A program made the position numbers and the translations under genes. A DNA stretch of 64,000 nt from Gallionella sp. (lineage in GTDB: Bacteria; Pseudomonadota; Gammaproteobacteria; Burkholderiales; Gallionellaceae). The notes beneath the pieces are model-generated. The model was given only the letters and a program-made list of their open reading frames with translations. It was not told where the DNA came from and made no database searches. The stretch is taken from NCBI GenBank assembly GCA_028689145.1, contig JAQTWT010000003.1, positions 124,001 through 188,000 of the forward strand. The letters run 5' to 3'. Within the stretch, counting starts at the first letter, position 1, and every line of letters begins with the position of its first letter. Shown here piece by piece: positions 29,684 through 38,726 of the stretch.

Positions 29684-31483
29684 TCATATTTTTGTTGAGT
29701 TTGTGGTTGTGTTAGGGAGTGTTGTCAACGCTGTACTAATGACTTGTAACGGATTAGTCGGCATTCTGGCAAAGTGGTCGCAAAAAAATATTCTAGCTTC
29801 CTGCACATCCTGCTGGTTCCACCACTTGGCAACATCATTCCACACTTCCGCAGCTTTGGCTGCGGCAGATTCGGGTGATTCATGAAAAATGCCAACTTTT
29901 TTGATGCGATCAAAATAAGGTTGAGCGCTGAGTCTTAACTCCCAATGTTTTGGGTTCCAGAATATGATTGTCGGGATATTCAGCCCTAATGTTTCCAGGA
30001 ATGTTGTTGAGTTGTAAGTGGCCACGACCAGACGGCTTTGGTGCATTTGGCTCCTAAATGAACTGCGAGTCGATGCCAGTTTGATGCCGGGCTGACAGTT
30101 TTTCCAACGCTCCGCCTGAGACCAGCCCCAGTCACTAGGGTATAGGCGCACAAGAAGTTTTTGTTTCAAATCGTCAGGTAGCGAAGCCGCGAAACGGAAC
30201 TGATCATTCAGGTAACTAATTGTTTGCCCGGCAACCATGCCGCTATACATCCAGTAGCTATAGCGTGGCATAACCATGGTCACCAATAAAATTCCACCAC
30301 AAGGGTTCCAAAGACCAAGAGATGTACCTTGTAGTTTAAGCGCACAAGTTGGATACCGTTTGGTTTCACCGTCACTCCAGCCCCAAGTAAGGCAGCGATC
30401 TGCGATGTTCTGCTCATGCTCTTCAATAAAGTTCCATAATGAAGCCCCGAGAGTGCCACCGTGTTGACCAATCACCAATGGATGGCCGTTTTCAATTTGT
30501 GCGCCGGCCCAAGCCTTGAAAATTTCATCCGCATTATAATTATTCGACGTAAATATGAGCTTTGGTTGTTTCGGCCAGTGTAAGCTGTCTACGGTAGCTT
30601 GCAGCTTTTGGTAACCCTCGAGATAAAGAGTGGGAATCTGCTCCGCAATCAGGTGGCGGACACATTGCTCAAACCCGCTAGTACCGGCTTTAGCAAGGGA
30701 AAATTGCTGTCGAATTTTTTGGTTAGGAAAAACGACGGGAGATGGCGGCGATCTCCATAGTTTGGGGACTTGCCCAAACGATAGTTGCAGCCGGAAATCA
30801 AGACTCAGCGGCAAATAAGTCGAAATAAAAAAAGCGTCAGAACTGCGGCTCAAGGCACCGGATAGTGCAGATAAAACTCGTGCACCTATGCGTTTTAAGC
30901 GACGGCCCAATGGAAGCGTAGCTGAGTAACGTTGCATGTCAGACGGTGTATTAATTGGAACTCGCTCACAGCGGATGCTTGTCCAGTCGGATAGTATTCT
31001 GCCGTAGATATGATGATTCCACGGGTCATTAAGAAATTTCCCAACAAAATCATGCATGTCGTTGGGAATAACCTGCTCCAGAGGGAAATCCAGTACTACT
31101 GTATCGGTAATATTGTAATTCCGCGCGGCGCGCTGGATCATAGTCCATCGGTCAAACAGAATCTGGGTAAAATAGCCTAGCCATGGGCCGGTCAGTATTC
31201 GCCAATATCGCAGTGAGTGCCGAACACCGTGAAAGGTATTTAGCGCATCACTCAATTCACGTAGCAGGCACTCAGAAAGTTCTTGCACATAAAGGTAATC
31301 GCGGTAGAGCTGTTCGCGGTCGTCCCAATGATATGGAATAATCTTACTATCCAGTTGTTCCCAAGTGGCTCGTTTTTCGTAGAGATGGCACCACTCCCCA
31401 AGAAATAAAACAGAACGATCTGAGCGCCAACTCCGTTCGTCAGCGGTAGTAATCAAAAACCTTGGTTGGCTACAAGTAGTCAT
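29684..31483 (-). CDS. LIC12162-family putative transferase
   Basis: 599 residues. The opening FLITTADERSWRSDRSVLFLGEWCHLY is characteristic of the family I know as LIC12162 putative transferases, found in O-antigen and capsule loci. The middle has FTSNNYNADEIFKAWAG and HPLVIGQHGGTLG, and the C-terminal part has SRLVVATYNSTTFLETLGLNIPTIIFWNP, all resembling GT-B donor-binding elements. It may transfer a sugar or acidic residue; no activity is established to my knowledge. It overlaps the radical SAM gene upstream by 14 bases. Confidence 0.78.
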   Translation of the reverse strand: MTTCSQPRFLITTADERSWRSDRSVLFLGEWCHLYEKRATWEQLDSKIIPYHWDDREQLYRDYLYVQELSECLLRELSDALNTFHGVRHSLRYWRILTGPWLGYFTQILFDRWTMIQRAARNYNITDTVVLDFPLEQVIPNDMHDFVGKFLNDPWNHHIYGRILSDWTSIRCERVPINTPSDMQRYSATLPLGRRLKRIGARVLSALSGALSRSSDAFFISTYLPLSLDFRLQLSFGQVPKLWRSPPSPVVFPNQKIRQQFSLAKAGTSGFEQCVRHLIAEQIPTLYLEGYQKLQATVDSLHWPKQPKLIFTSNNYNADEIFKAWAGAQIENGHPLVIGQHGGTLGASLWNFIEEHEQNIADRCLTWGWSDGETKRYPTCALKLQGTSLGLWNPCGGILLVTMVMPRYSYWMYSGMVAGQTISYLNDQFRFAASLPDDLKQKLLVRLYPSDWGWSQAERWKNCQPGIKLASTRSSFRSQMHQSRLVVATYNSTTFLETLGLNIPTIIFWNPKHWELRLSAQPYFDRIKKVGIFHESPESAAAKAAEVWNDVAKWWNQQDVQEARIFFCDHFARMPTNPLQVISTALTTLPNTTTNSTKI

Positions 31484-32963
31484 CCATTAGTTTTTTTCTA
31501 AGTTGTAGCGATTCTGGTGAATGGCCTTCTGCGAGTGCTATCTGCGGGTAAACGCTTTTAGGTGCTTTAACATAAATAGCAAAGGTGTTATACAAGCCCA
31601 GCAATTCCTCATCCGCTAAGTGGGGGTTTGTGATAATGGGTGTTGTGCCATCCCCCGTAATTTCAATATTGGGATCAAGCAACCCGTTCTCTATGCAAAC
31701 CTCTCGCAACGGAGTGCCTTCATAGGGCATAAATATCGACATTGATACGGAGTCTACATTACACAATCTATTTAGTTCTATTGTGTCAAAAATATCCTTT
31801 CTGGTTTGGAATGGAAGCCCGATAATGTTATAGGAGCGCACTTCCATTCCGGAGTCTTTGACCAGATTGAACGCCTGAATAATTTTTTCATTAGTCATGC
31901 TTCTGTTCAGATATTTTTTCCTGTATTCCTCACTTCCAGTTTCGAGCCCCATGTTAACGCACACGCAGCCCATTTCTTTCAGCAGTTCAACCTTTCTCGG
32001 GTTTATACAATGAACAGTTGCATCGCAAAAAAACGGGATTCCGACTTCATTTTTGTATATTGGTGCCAGTTCTTCAAATATTTGCGTATTTTGAGCCACA
32101 TAAGTCCCATCCGCGATATTTAAAAATTCCACACCGTAATTTTCTTTATAAAATTTAATTTCTTCGACCCATCTTTTGGGAGATTTATGCCTATAACGAA
32201 AAACATGGTTGCTCTCGTCATAGGCAGGCTTGTATATACGATTTCCGCAATAGCTGCACCCGAATGGACAGGTTCTCGTTGCTTCTACAAGAGCCATTTT
32301 GAGAAGTTTTCCCCGATACGGCCCATATTGATGCACCTTCGCAAAGCTCTCATAATCAAGATAGGGTAACTTATCCATTTCAATTAATGGACGTAACGGG
32401 TTTATATGCAATTGGCCATCAACTTTATGACCAATATTTTTTATCCCTTCAACACTTAGACCATTGTTCAAACGTTCTGAAAGTTCCACAACGGCTTCTT
32501 CACCCTCGCCAATACAAATATAGTCCACAAAATCAAAAGCCAAAACAGTTTTTGGCTCAATATTCACATGAACTCCTCCCATGATAATTGGTATGTGCGG
32601 ATACCTCTCTTTAACTAATTTGGCTAGCCGAAAATTTTGTTGCTTCGCTTGCGAAAAAACCGAAAATCCAATGATACTTGGTGCTTCATTATCGATATAA
32701 GCAAATAAATCATCCAGCAGGGAACCCTCTTTTAACTCCATTCCGATTGACGAGTAGTCGACGGGCATAAATATTCCGGCTTCTTCCTTTTTCTTCTCAT
32801 CGCTAATTCTTTCGTGCTCTTTATAAAATGATGTGTCGAAAACGCAGGTAGAAAACCCGGCATTTTTTAAAGAGGCTGTTAAATAAGCAATATTCAAGGG
32901 TATATTCGTCCTCATTCGATCATTGAAAAAGACAAACATAAATTTAAAATTCTTTCTTTGCAT
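31470..32963 (-). CDS. B12-binding-domain radical SAM protein
   Basis: 497 residues from an ATG with a GGAG site six bases upstream (GGAGAACCATATG). A TTG-initiated form 23 residues longer overlaps the preceding peptidase gene and lacks such a site. Features: NIAYLTASLKNAGFSTCVFDT, IIGFSVFSQAKQQ, IPIIMGGVHVN and CIGEGEEAVVELS form the cobalamin-like domain; CPFGCSYC in RTCPFGCSYCGNRIYK is the radical SAM motif. It is a paralogue of the protein at 19998-21536, sharing the DTIELNR and GTPLRE segments and the C-terminal tail. The gene is A+T-rich. Confidence 0.86.
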   Translation of the reverse strand: MQRKNFKFMFVFFNDRMRTNIPLNIAYLTASLKNAGFSTCVFDTSFYKEHERISDEKKKEEAGIFMPVDYSSIGMELKEGSLLDDLFAYIDNEAPSIIGFSVFSQAKQQNFRLAKLVKERYPHIPIIMGGVHVNIEPKTVLAFDFVDYICIGEGEEAVVELSERLNNGLSVEGIKNIGHKVDGQLHINPLRPLIEMDKLPYLDYESFAKVHQYGPYRGKLLKMALVEATRTCPFGCSYCGNRIYKPAYDESNHVFRYRHKSPKRWVEEIKFYKENYGVEFLNIADGTYVAQNTQIFEELAPIYKNEVGIPFFCDATVHCINPRKVELLKEMGCVCVNMGLETGSEEYRKKYLNRSMTNEKIIQAFNLVKDSGMEVRSYNIIGLPFQTRKDIFDTIELNRLCNVDSVSMSIFMPYEGTPLREVCIENGLLDPNIEITGDGTTPIITNPHLADEELLGLYNTFAIYVKAPKSVYPQIALAEGHSPESLQLRKKLMDDYL

Positions 32964-33024
32964 ATGGTTCTCCATTAATCCAATCGGGCAGTGTTCATAG
33001 CGCAATGGCTGCGGAATCTGCGAT

Positions 33025-34392
33025 TCATTCAAAAGCGTTGTCTTGTATATACTCTAGCAGCCCATGTTGATGCAACTTGCGTGTTACTGCCACTACATGG
33101 GGAAACGGAATCCCTGAGCGCTCTGAAATTGACAATAAATCCTGTTGTCCGTCGGCCAGGAAGAGCACCCAAGTAATCACATCCACTTCGTTTTTGATAA
33201 TTCCATGTTCTTCTTTTGTGGGATTAAGTGCGCCACCTGTCTGTGGATAGAGGCCACGCCGACCCAGTTGTGCTTCGCAATTAGGGTTAAGCGATATGAC
33301 AATCCTGTTGTTTTCTAGAATTTCGATGGCATTCAGGTACAACTGAATGCTTCCAGCCAGCGACTCACCCCTGACGAAGTCGAGGTTATCCAGAGAAGTA
33401 TGGTAATAGTCGTACTCGTAGTACTTGTCTTTTGAAATCGTGGTTACCGGGAGTCTGAATCCTGGCGAGGAATATTGACGCTCATCCGAGCCGTCCGGTA
33501 CGAACGGATAGATGACTGGGGTGATACCCGCATCGCGTAGCGCTAATCGAACTGCCCTGTCGACAAGGTGATCACCGACAAAGGATTCTTTCATGCCAAT
33601 CGGTCCTGGCCCGCCGCAGGAAGTGACGACGAAACCGCCCGTCATGCCCCGCACCTCTTCAGGATACAGCGCACAATATGCTATTGCCCCAATAGTTTCC
33701 GGCACGAAAACGAAGCGGTAGGAATGCCGGAGTTTTCTCTTTGCTAATTGGCTGTAAAGCAGCGCTGTTACCACTGGTCCGGAAAGGTTGTCATTGGCGA
33801 GTGAAGGGTGGCAGCAATAGGTGGAAATCAGGTATTCATGCCCGGAATCGCCTGGCAAACGAGCCTCGCCAATCGATAGCGATCCGCAGAATAATTCAGA
33901 ATCGATGAACGCATGGTAGGTCGCGTGCGGATCCAAGAGGTCGCGCTGCTTCTGTGTCATGCAGAACCCCCAATTCTCCTTGTAATAGCTGGTTCGATAG
34001 GGAATCGCATCCGGCAGTCTGGGCAACGAGTGGAGGTGTTGTTGCAGTTCGTCGAAACTCATGCTTCGATCGACTGGCACGCTGTAGCCGACAACATGCA
34101 GATTGGATTTCTGAAAATCGACGATACGCATGCCGCTTGCATCAGCAAGATAAGCATCGCGGATCGCCCATTCGCGCGGAATGGTCCAGTCAAAAACCTG
34201 TGTGCCGGATGGAATTTCGATCATCTGCATCTGCGGCACGGTTTCGGCCAGAATGCGAAGTGTCTGCCGTAATCCGTCGCCGGTGATGCTGCGGCATAAG
34301 GGAAACAAACGGCGCATCATTTTCATTGCACGGTCTGCCATCGCTACTGTCGCGTCACTCGCTGTAGTATCAGTTATCGATACAGTATTCAT
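33025..34392 (-). CDS. DUF4910/DUF2172-type M28-like peptidase
   Basis: 455 residues from the internal ATG (MNTVSITDTT); a GTG start would add 19 residues. The N-terminal MRRLFPLCRSITGDGLRQTL and IPSGTQVFDWTIPREW, the central STYCCHPSLANDNLSGP with its His and Asp metal-ligand candidates, FVPETIGAIAY with a Glu, and the DGSDERQYSSPGFRLP block identify the DUF4910 aminopeptidase-like family. A winged-helix-like domain closes the protein (residues ~385-450). These proteins recur in surface-glycan clusters, where deacylation or amide hydrolysis on sugars has been suggested; the true substrate is unknown. It overlaps the longest form of the next gene by 8 bases. Confidence 0.85.
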   Translation of the reverse strand: MNTVSITDTTASDATVAMADRAMKMMRRLFPLCRSITGDGLRQTLRILAETVPQMQMIEIPSGTQVFDWTIPREWAIRDAYLADASGMRIVDFQKSNLHVVGYSVPVDRSMSFDELQQHLHSLPRLPDAIPYRTSYYKENWGFCMTQKQRDLLDPHATYHAFIDSELFCGSLSIGEARLPGDSGHEYLISTYCCHPSLANDNLSGPVVTALLYSQLAKRKLRHSYRFVFVPETIGAIAYCALYPEEVRGMTGGFVVTSCGGPGPIGMKESFVGDHLVDRAVRLALRDAGITPVIYPFVPDGSDERQYSSPGFRLPVTTISKDKYYEYDYYHTSLDNLDFVRGESLAGSIQLYLNAIEILENNRIVISLNPNCEAQLGRRGLYPQTGGALNPTKEEHGIIKNEVDVITWVLFLADGQQDLLSISERSGIPFPHVVAVTRKLHQHGLLEYIQDNAFE

Positions 34393-34534
34393 GAAACCAT
34401 TTCTCTTCCACTCAGAACAGCGAGAATGCGCAAAGTTTCTCTCAACCACTCGTCCGTAATCTTTCTGCGCAATAGAAATAGTCTATGCAGTAGTTTTTCT
34501 ACTAAGACTTCTCTGGTGGGCATTTTTTCAGAGG

Positions 34535-35539
34535 CTAGCGGCTTACTAAACACCACGGATCTTCCTCAAGTATTTTGGTAACGAATGATGAAAACTCCGC
34601 TAGGTTTACAAGTTTTAGGTGGAACGGCCAAGCATCTATTTGAGCTACCGCGCCAAATTTCTCAAACTTTCGACCAGCAGTGAAGAAATCGTTTTCCACC
34701 CCGCTCTGCCTGACATACAACTCCCAAGTTTCCACTTGTTGGACATCTCGTGACATTACTGCCCCTGAAAAAGACTTTGTATATCTATAAGGTACGTTTG
34801 CTAAGCGCTCAAAATGATGAAAAAATGTAAAGGTATCCCAGTCAACCGATATCATCATGGCTTTTGCACCACAATCCAATAATCGCTCAAAAGGGGTATC
34901 AGTTCCCAAACTTTCGGGGCCATGCCATCTTGTTATGGTTTTAGCTTGGGGGCCGGAAGCAATGAACCGATGATAGGGGTGCGGCGAAACTTCAGCGTTT
35001 GGTTGCTTCAGAAAATAGTCTGCAAGCACCCCCATTTCGGTAGGTGTTTCGAAACGATCAAAAAGTTTTCCATCTGTAAAGGTGCTTGTAAAAGCGGGCA
35101 TTACTAAAGTTCCTTCTGAACCCAGAACATGCAACAACGCCCTATATACAACTTCTGCTGCATTGCTGACTTCAAGGGCTCTGGCAATATTGGCGTGGAC
35201 CAGAAGAGTGTCACCTTCGCGAACCCCTAAACGATATGCCCCTTCACTAACTGCAGTAAATAAAGCTTCTGCCGTTAAATTTGTGCGGACTGCATTTTTT
35301 TCTTCACAGCTGTTTTGCTCAACAAAGCGAATCAAAGCCTTTAGAGAAATAAGTCTCATCGCATCCTTTGGAGGAATACTTATCCCCAATTCTTTTTCCA
35401 AAGCTAAAATAATATTTAAATGAGCTAATGAATCCCAATTTGGGATACTCTGAATTCTGGCATTATCCGGGATGTCCTTGGATTGACATTTTAAAATTGG
35501 TGAGAGTATTTCCAGGACAATATTTTTGTGATTACTCAA
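34535..35539 (-). CDS. Acyl carrier protein fused to AAC(3)-family N-acetyltransferase
   Basis: 334 residues with two parts. Residues 1-77 are an acyl carrier domain with the phosphopantetheine serine Ser37 in PNWDSLAHLNII. Residues ~88-334 match the AAC(3)/aminoglycoside 3-N-acetyltransferase fold: GVREGDTLLVHANIARAL, LGSEGTLVMPAFTSTFTDG, AEVSPHPYHRFIASG and the LGTDTPFERLLDCGAKAMMISV block. Fusing a carrier to this transferase suggests the acyl donor is a tethered acyl-pantetheine, not free acetyl-CoA. It overlaps the E2 gene by 4 bases, tying acyl supply and transfer together. A likely role is N-acylation of an amino sugar; this is an inference. Confidence 0.87.
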   Translation of the reverse strand: MSNHKNIVLEILSPILKCQSKDIPDNARIQSIPNWDSLAHLNIILALEKELGISIPPKDAMRLISLKALIRFVEQNSCEEKNAVRTNLTAEALFTAVSEGAYRLGVREGDTLLVHANIARALEVSNAAEVVYRALLHVLGSEGTLVMPAFTSTFTDGKLFDRFETPTEMGVLADYFLKQPNAEVSPHPYHRFIASGPQAKTITRWHGPESLGTDTPFERLLDCGAKAMMISVDWDTFTFFHHFERLANVPYRYTKSFSGAVMSRDVQQVETWELYVRQSGVENDFFTAGRKFEKFGAVAQIDAWPFHLKLVNLAEFSSFVTKILEEDPWCLVSR

Positions 35540-36654
35540 TTCAGCGTCCCTTCTTCTAACCTTTTAATTAAAGAACTTAGGAAATTGGCGGCAAGAGTAC
35601 CGTTAATAAACCTGTGATCGTAAGAAACACAAATGCCAATTAGTTTCCTTTTTTCGGGAAAGCCATCTGAATTAATGGTAAATGATTCACGAATAGGCCC
35701 GAACCCTGTAATGGCAGCATGTCCGGGAAAAACGATAGGTATTTGATAGGTTATTCCAGGCTGGTCTAGAACAGTAACCCCAAAAGTTGATGGTTGCTGA
35801 TTCTTTAGCGGTTGTCCCTTAAGTAACAGAAAAACTGATTCTTGACGGGTTTCACCAATAATAGAAACCGGAAGTGAATCTGCATGTGGTATTACGACAA
35901 AATGCAAATCACCATTTATTTCAACGGCAACCCCGATATTAATTTCTGGTATTTCAACCACCATGTCCACAGCAAGACGCGCATTCAGCCTTGGAAAATT
36001 ACGTAGAGTACGACTGCAGAAATGAATGGCTACATCGGTTATTGAGAGTAATAAGCCTTCATCATCTATTAGCGAATCAAGCGCAGCCATACAGTTTGTT
36101 ATGTCGGCTTCCCCAAGAACGTAGGTGGTTGCAGTTTCGCGTGTGGAGGATGATACTGCCTCCATGCTGGCCAGCTGTACTTTTGTCAATGGAACGTTTC
36201 TACCCCCGGAAGTTTTTGGGGGGATAGGGCTAGATTTTGGGATAGAGGCAATGAAGTTCTCTACATGGCGCTTGGTAATTATTCCGCGAACCTTAAGCAC
36301 GCCAAGATCGATATTGTGTGATGCAGCCAATTCCTTTGCGTCGGCTGTGGCCTTAATTGCTACTTCTGGTGGTCTTGCTTCCGGTGATTTAATTGCAATG
36401 TCCGAAAGAGCTTCTGGAGACGCTCCAATAACGGCTAATGTTTCACCAACAGAAATTTCGGCATCAACCTGCGACAATATTTTGATATATCCTGAAGCTG
36501 GGGATTCAATTTCCTCGGCTGATTTGCTGGTTTCAATAACCAAAATCACTTGACCTATCGAAACTTTTTCACCGTCCGCTACCCGCCATTCTATGATTCT
36601 CGCAGTAGTGTCGTTGACATTTGACTGCGGAAGTTTAATCTCAATCAATTCCAC
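35536..36654 (-). CDS. 2-oxoacid dehydrogenase E2 (lipoamide acyltransferase)
   Basis: 372 residues, short for an E2 because it has a single lipoyl domain. Lipoyl domain 1-77 with the attachment Lys44 (ETSKSAEEI); a peripheral-subunit-binding domain at 101-135 (DAKELAASHNIDLGVLKVRG); catalytic CAT-like domain from about 155 to the end. The catalytic motif reads DHRFING, His347 with Asn351 where DHRxxDG is commoner; an Asn is also known at this place in Azotobacter E2p. E2 accepts the acyl group made by E1 and passes it to CoA or another thiol. It sits one base from the E1 gene and overlaps the ACP-AAC(3) gene. Confidence 0.92.
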   Translation of the reverse strand: MELIEIKLPQSNVNDTTARIIEWRVADGEKVSIGQVILVIETSKSAEEIESPASGYIKILSQVDAEISVGETLAVIGASPEALSDIAIKSPEARPPEVAIKATADAKELAASHNIDLGVLKVRGIITKRHVENFIASIPKSSPIPPKTSGGRNVPLTKVQLASMEAVSSSTRETATTYVLGEADITNCMAALDSLIDDEGLLLSITDVAIHFCSRTLRNFPRLNARLAVDMVVEIPEINIGVAVEINGDLHFVVIPHADSLPVSIIGETRQESVFLLLKGQPLKNQQPSTFGVTVLDQPGITYQIPIVFPGHAAITGFGPIRESFTINSDGFPEKRKLIGICVSYDHRFINGTLAANFLSSLIKRLEEGTLN

Positions 36655-36655
36655 T

Positions 36656-38644
36656 TCATTCCCCTTTTAACTCAAGTACTGCCGATATAATGGTTTCAAC
36701 GCTAGGAAGGATAAATTTTTCTAAGTTCCTTCCGGCACCAATTACGCAGTTTTCTGCGCCAATCCGCCTAAATACCTTGGGAGATATATCCTTTTCAGCC
36801 AGTTGCGCAATAAGTTCGGCGGCAAAGCCAAAGGCCGACATAGCTTCTTCAATCGCTATCAAAGGTTTGTCAACCACAAGCTTGTCAGCAAGGTTCTCCG
36901 CATTTAAAGGGTGGATACAGGAAGGTGCAATAATGCGTATTGAAATTTCGTGGTCAAGCATTAATTGCTGAGCCGCGTTGATTGCCAGAGGAACCATTCC
37001 CCCATAACAGACAATATTGAAGTCATCGTCCTCAAATGCTGATGGTGAAAGAGTTAGAACGATATCGTCTTCTTCAATGTGATAATGACAAAATAAATCT
37101 GAAATTAAACCTTCCGCATCTACTTCAGGACGAAGCGGGTAGGATATTTTGTTTTCAACCATCAGAGTCGGATCAGGCGAGTTAAGCGCCATTTCTAAAA
37201 GATACTTGTACGGGTGCATGAAACTAGGTGCAAAAACTCTGAGTCCTGATTGTCCTGCGAAAATTTTCTCCAAACTTTGTGAGTGCGTTGGCCCATAACC
37301 TCTTCCTCCCCCCATTGGCGCTCTGATCACAACGGGTACGTCAACTTGCCGATTGTACATGCCGCGATATAAAGCAAGGTGGTTAAGAATCTGGTTTGCG
37401 GCAACCGCAAGAAAGTCCCCAAACATGATTTCCACAATTGGTTTTTTCCCCTCAAGCGCCAATCCCCCGCATAGACCAACAAATGATTCCTCGCTTATGG
37501 GAGTTGCAATCACTCGACCGGGGTATTTGGAAGATAATCCAGACGAGGCTTTGAATGCTCCTCCATAGGGGTCGAGCAAATCCTCTCCTAACAGCAAAGT
37601 AGAATGGTTCTCAGCCATGACATCATGTAGAGCACGGTTAATTTGCTCAAGAAAACTGATGCCGGAAAGAGATCTTGCTATGGCAATACTATCTGGATCA
37701 TCTGCCACCGGATGTGAGTGCACATTTAACGATTTGGTTTTTTGTATAGGAATATATTTAGCTTCAGAATATTTTTGGGCTTGCAGTAGTGCGCCTTCAA
37801 TTAGTTGCTCAGCTTGGTTGAAAATCCGATGTTCTGCACCGGCTGGGAGCTGTTGAATCATGCGCATTAGAGGGTCGAGCTTCTTTAACTCCTCAATTTC
37901 CTTTAACGGTCGGGTATCGTCCCCTTTGCTATGCGGGCCAAGCCTCGCTGAGCGTAATACCAAAACAGCGGGCTTTCCTTTCCGGACCGATGAACCTAAC
38001 TCGGAAGCGATCTCGAATACTTGGCGCGCATCAGGATACTCTAATGATTCACAACGCAACCCGAATGCCAAGATACGATCCACAATACTTCCAGCTAAGG
38101 TGTTTTTGGTGGGGGTTGATTGGGCAATACCATTGTCTTCGATTACAACTAGCAATGGCACTTTGTAGATAGCAGCCATATTTAGACATTCATAAACGGC
38201 CCCCTGCCCCAAAGTGCCGTCCCCAATAAATACGGTAACAAGTCTATGATCTTCATTCATTTTCATAGCCAAGGCTAGGCCTAACCCTAAAGGCAATATC
38301 CCCCCTTGAATCCCGTTGGAGTAAAACCTTCTGGGGATACAAAGGTGCTGGCTTCCCCCCCAGCCGCCGCAAACCCCACCCTCTAGCCCCATGATTTCAG
38401 CAAAAAGAGATGTCATATTGCCATCATGAGCAAGAAAATGACCGTGACATCTGTGATTACTTACAACAACGTCATCCTGATTTATAGCGGCAGCTACGCC
38501 AACGGCATTTGCTTCTTGGCCGATACTTGTGTGGGTACTCCCACTTAGCAAGCCTTTCTTGAACAAATTTAAGAGTGTTTGTTCGAAGGTTCTTATGTTA
38601 GCCATAGCTTGTGCAGCATCTAGTAACTCAAAAGATTCTTTCAA
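36656..38644 (-). CDS. 2-oxoacid dehydrogenase E1, alpha and beta fused
   Basis: 662 residues combining E1-alpha (1-~290) and E1-beta (~330-662). The thiamine-diphosphate motif spans GDG (141-143) to Asn171 (GDGTLGQGAVY ... VVIEDN). The alpha half also has the SNHRCHGHFLA and GGWGGSQHL loops; the beta half has GEDLLDPYGGAF, the EESFVGLCGGLALEG stretch and the APMGGGRGYGPTHSQS loop. It decarboxylates a 2-oxo acid (pyruvate or branched-chain type) and acylates the E2 lipoyl group. Fusion of the subunits is known elsewhere, but its place in a polysaccharide operon is not routine. No E3 gene is nearby; the housekeeping E3 may serve. Confidence 0.93.
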   Translation of the reverse strand: MKESFELLDAAQAMANIRTFEQTLLNLFKKGLLSGSTHTSIGQEANAVGVAAAINQDDVVVSNHRCHGHFLAHDGNMTSLFAEIMGLEGGVCGGWGGSQHLCIPRRFYSNGIQGGILPLGLGLALAMKMNEDHRLVTVFIGDGTLGQGAVYECLNMAAIYKVPLLVVIEDNGIAQSTPTKNTLAGSIVDRILAFGLRCESLEYPDARQVFEIASELGSSVRKGKPAVLVLRSARLGPHSKGDDTRPLKEIEELKKLDPLMRMIQQLPAGAEHRIFNQAEQLIEGALLQAQKYSEAKYIPIQKTKSLNVHSHPVADDPDSIAIARSLSGISFLEQINRALHDVMAENHSTLLLGEDLLDPYGGAFKASSGLSSKYPGRVIATPISEESFVGLCGGLALEGKKPIVEIMFGDFLAVAANQILNHLALYRGMYNRQVDVPVVIRAPMGGGRGYGPTHSQSLEKIFAGQSGLRVFAPSFMHPYKYLLEMALNSPDPTLMVENKISYPLRPEVDAEGLISDLFCHYHIEEDDIVLTLSPSAFEDDDFNIVCYGGMVPLAINAAQQLMLDHEISIRIIAPSCIHPLNAENLADKLVVDKPLIAIEEAMSAFGFAAELIAQLAEKDISPKVFRRIGAENCVIGAGRNLEKFILPSVETIISAVLELKGE

Positions 38645-38726
38645 AATTTCTCCAAAATAAATAAACGATATTGCGTGAAGATTGTTTTTGGTTTGTTAAT
38701 CACCCGGATGTAAATGGGAATCAATC

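Noticed and set aside
33025..34449. GTG start of the DUF4910 protein
   Set aside because: An ATG 19 codons later is better placed and the extra residues look non-native.
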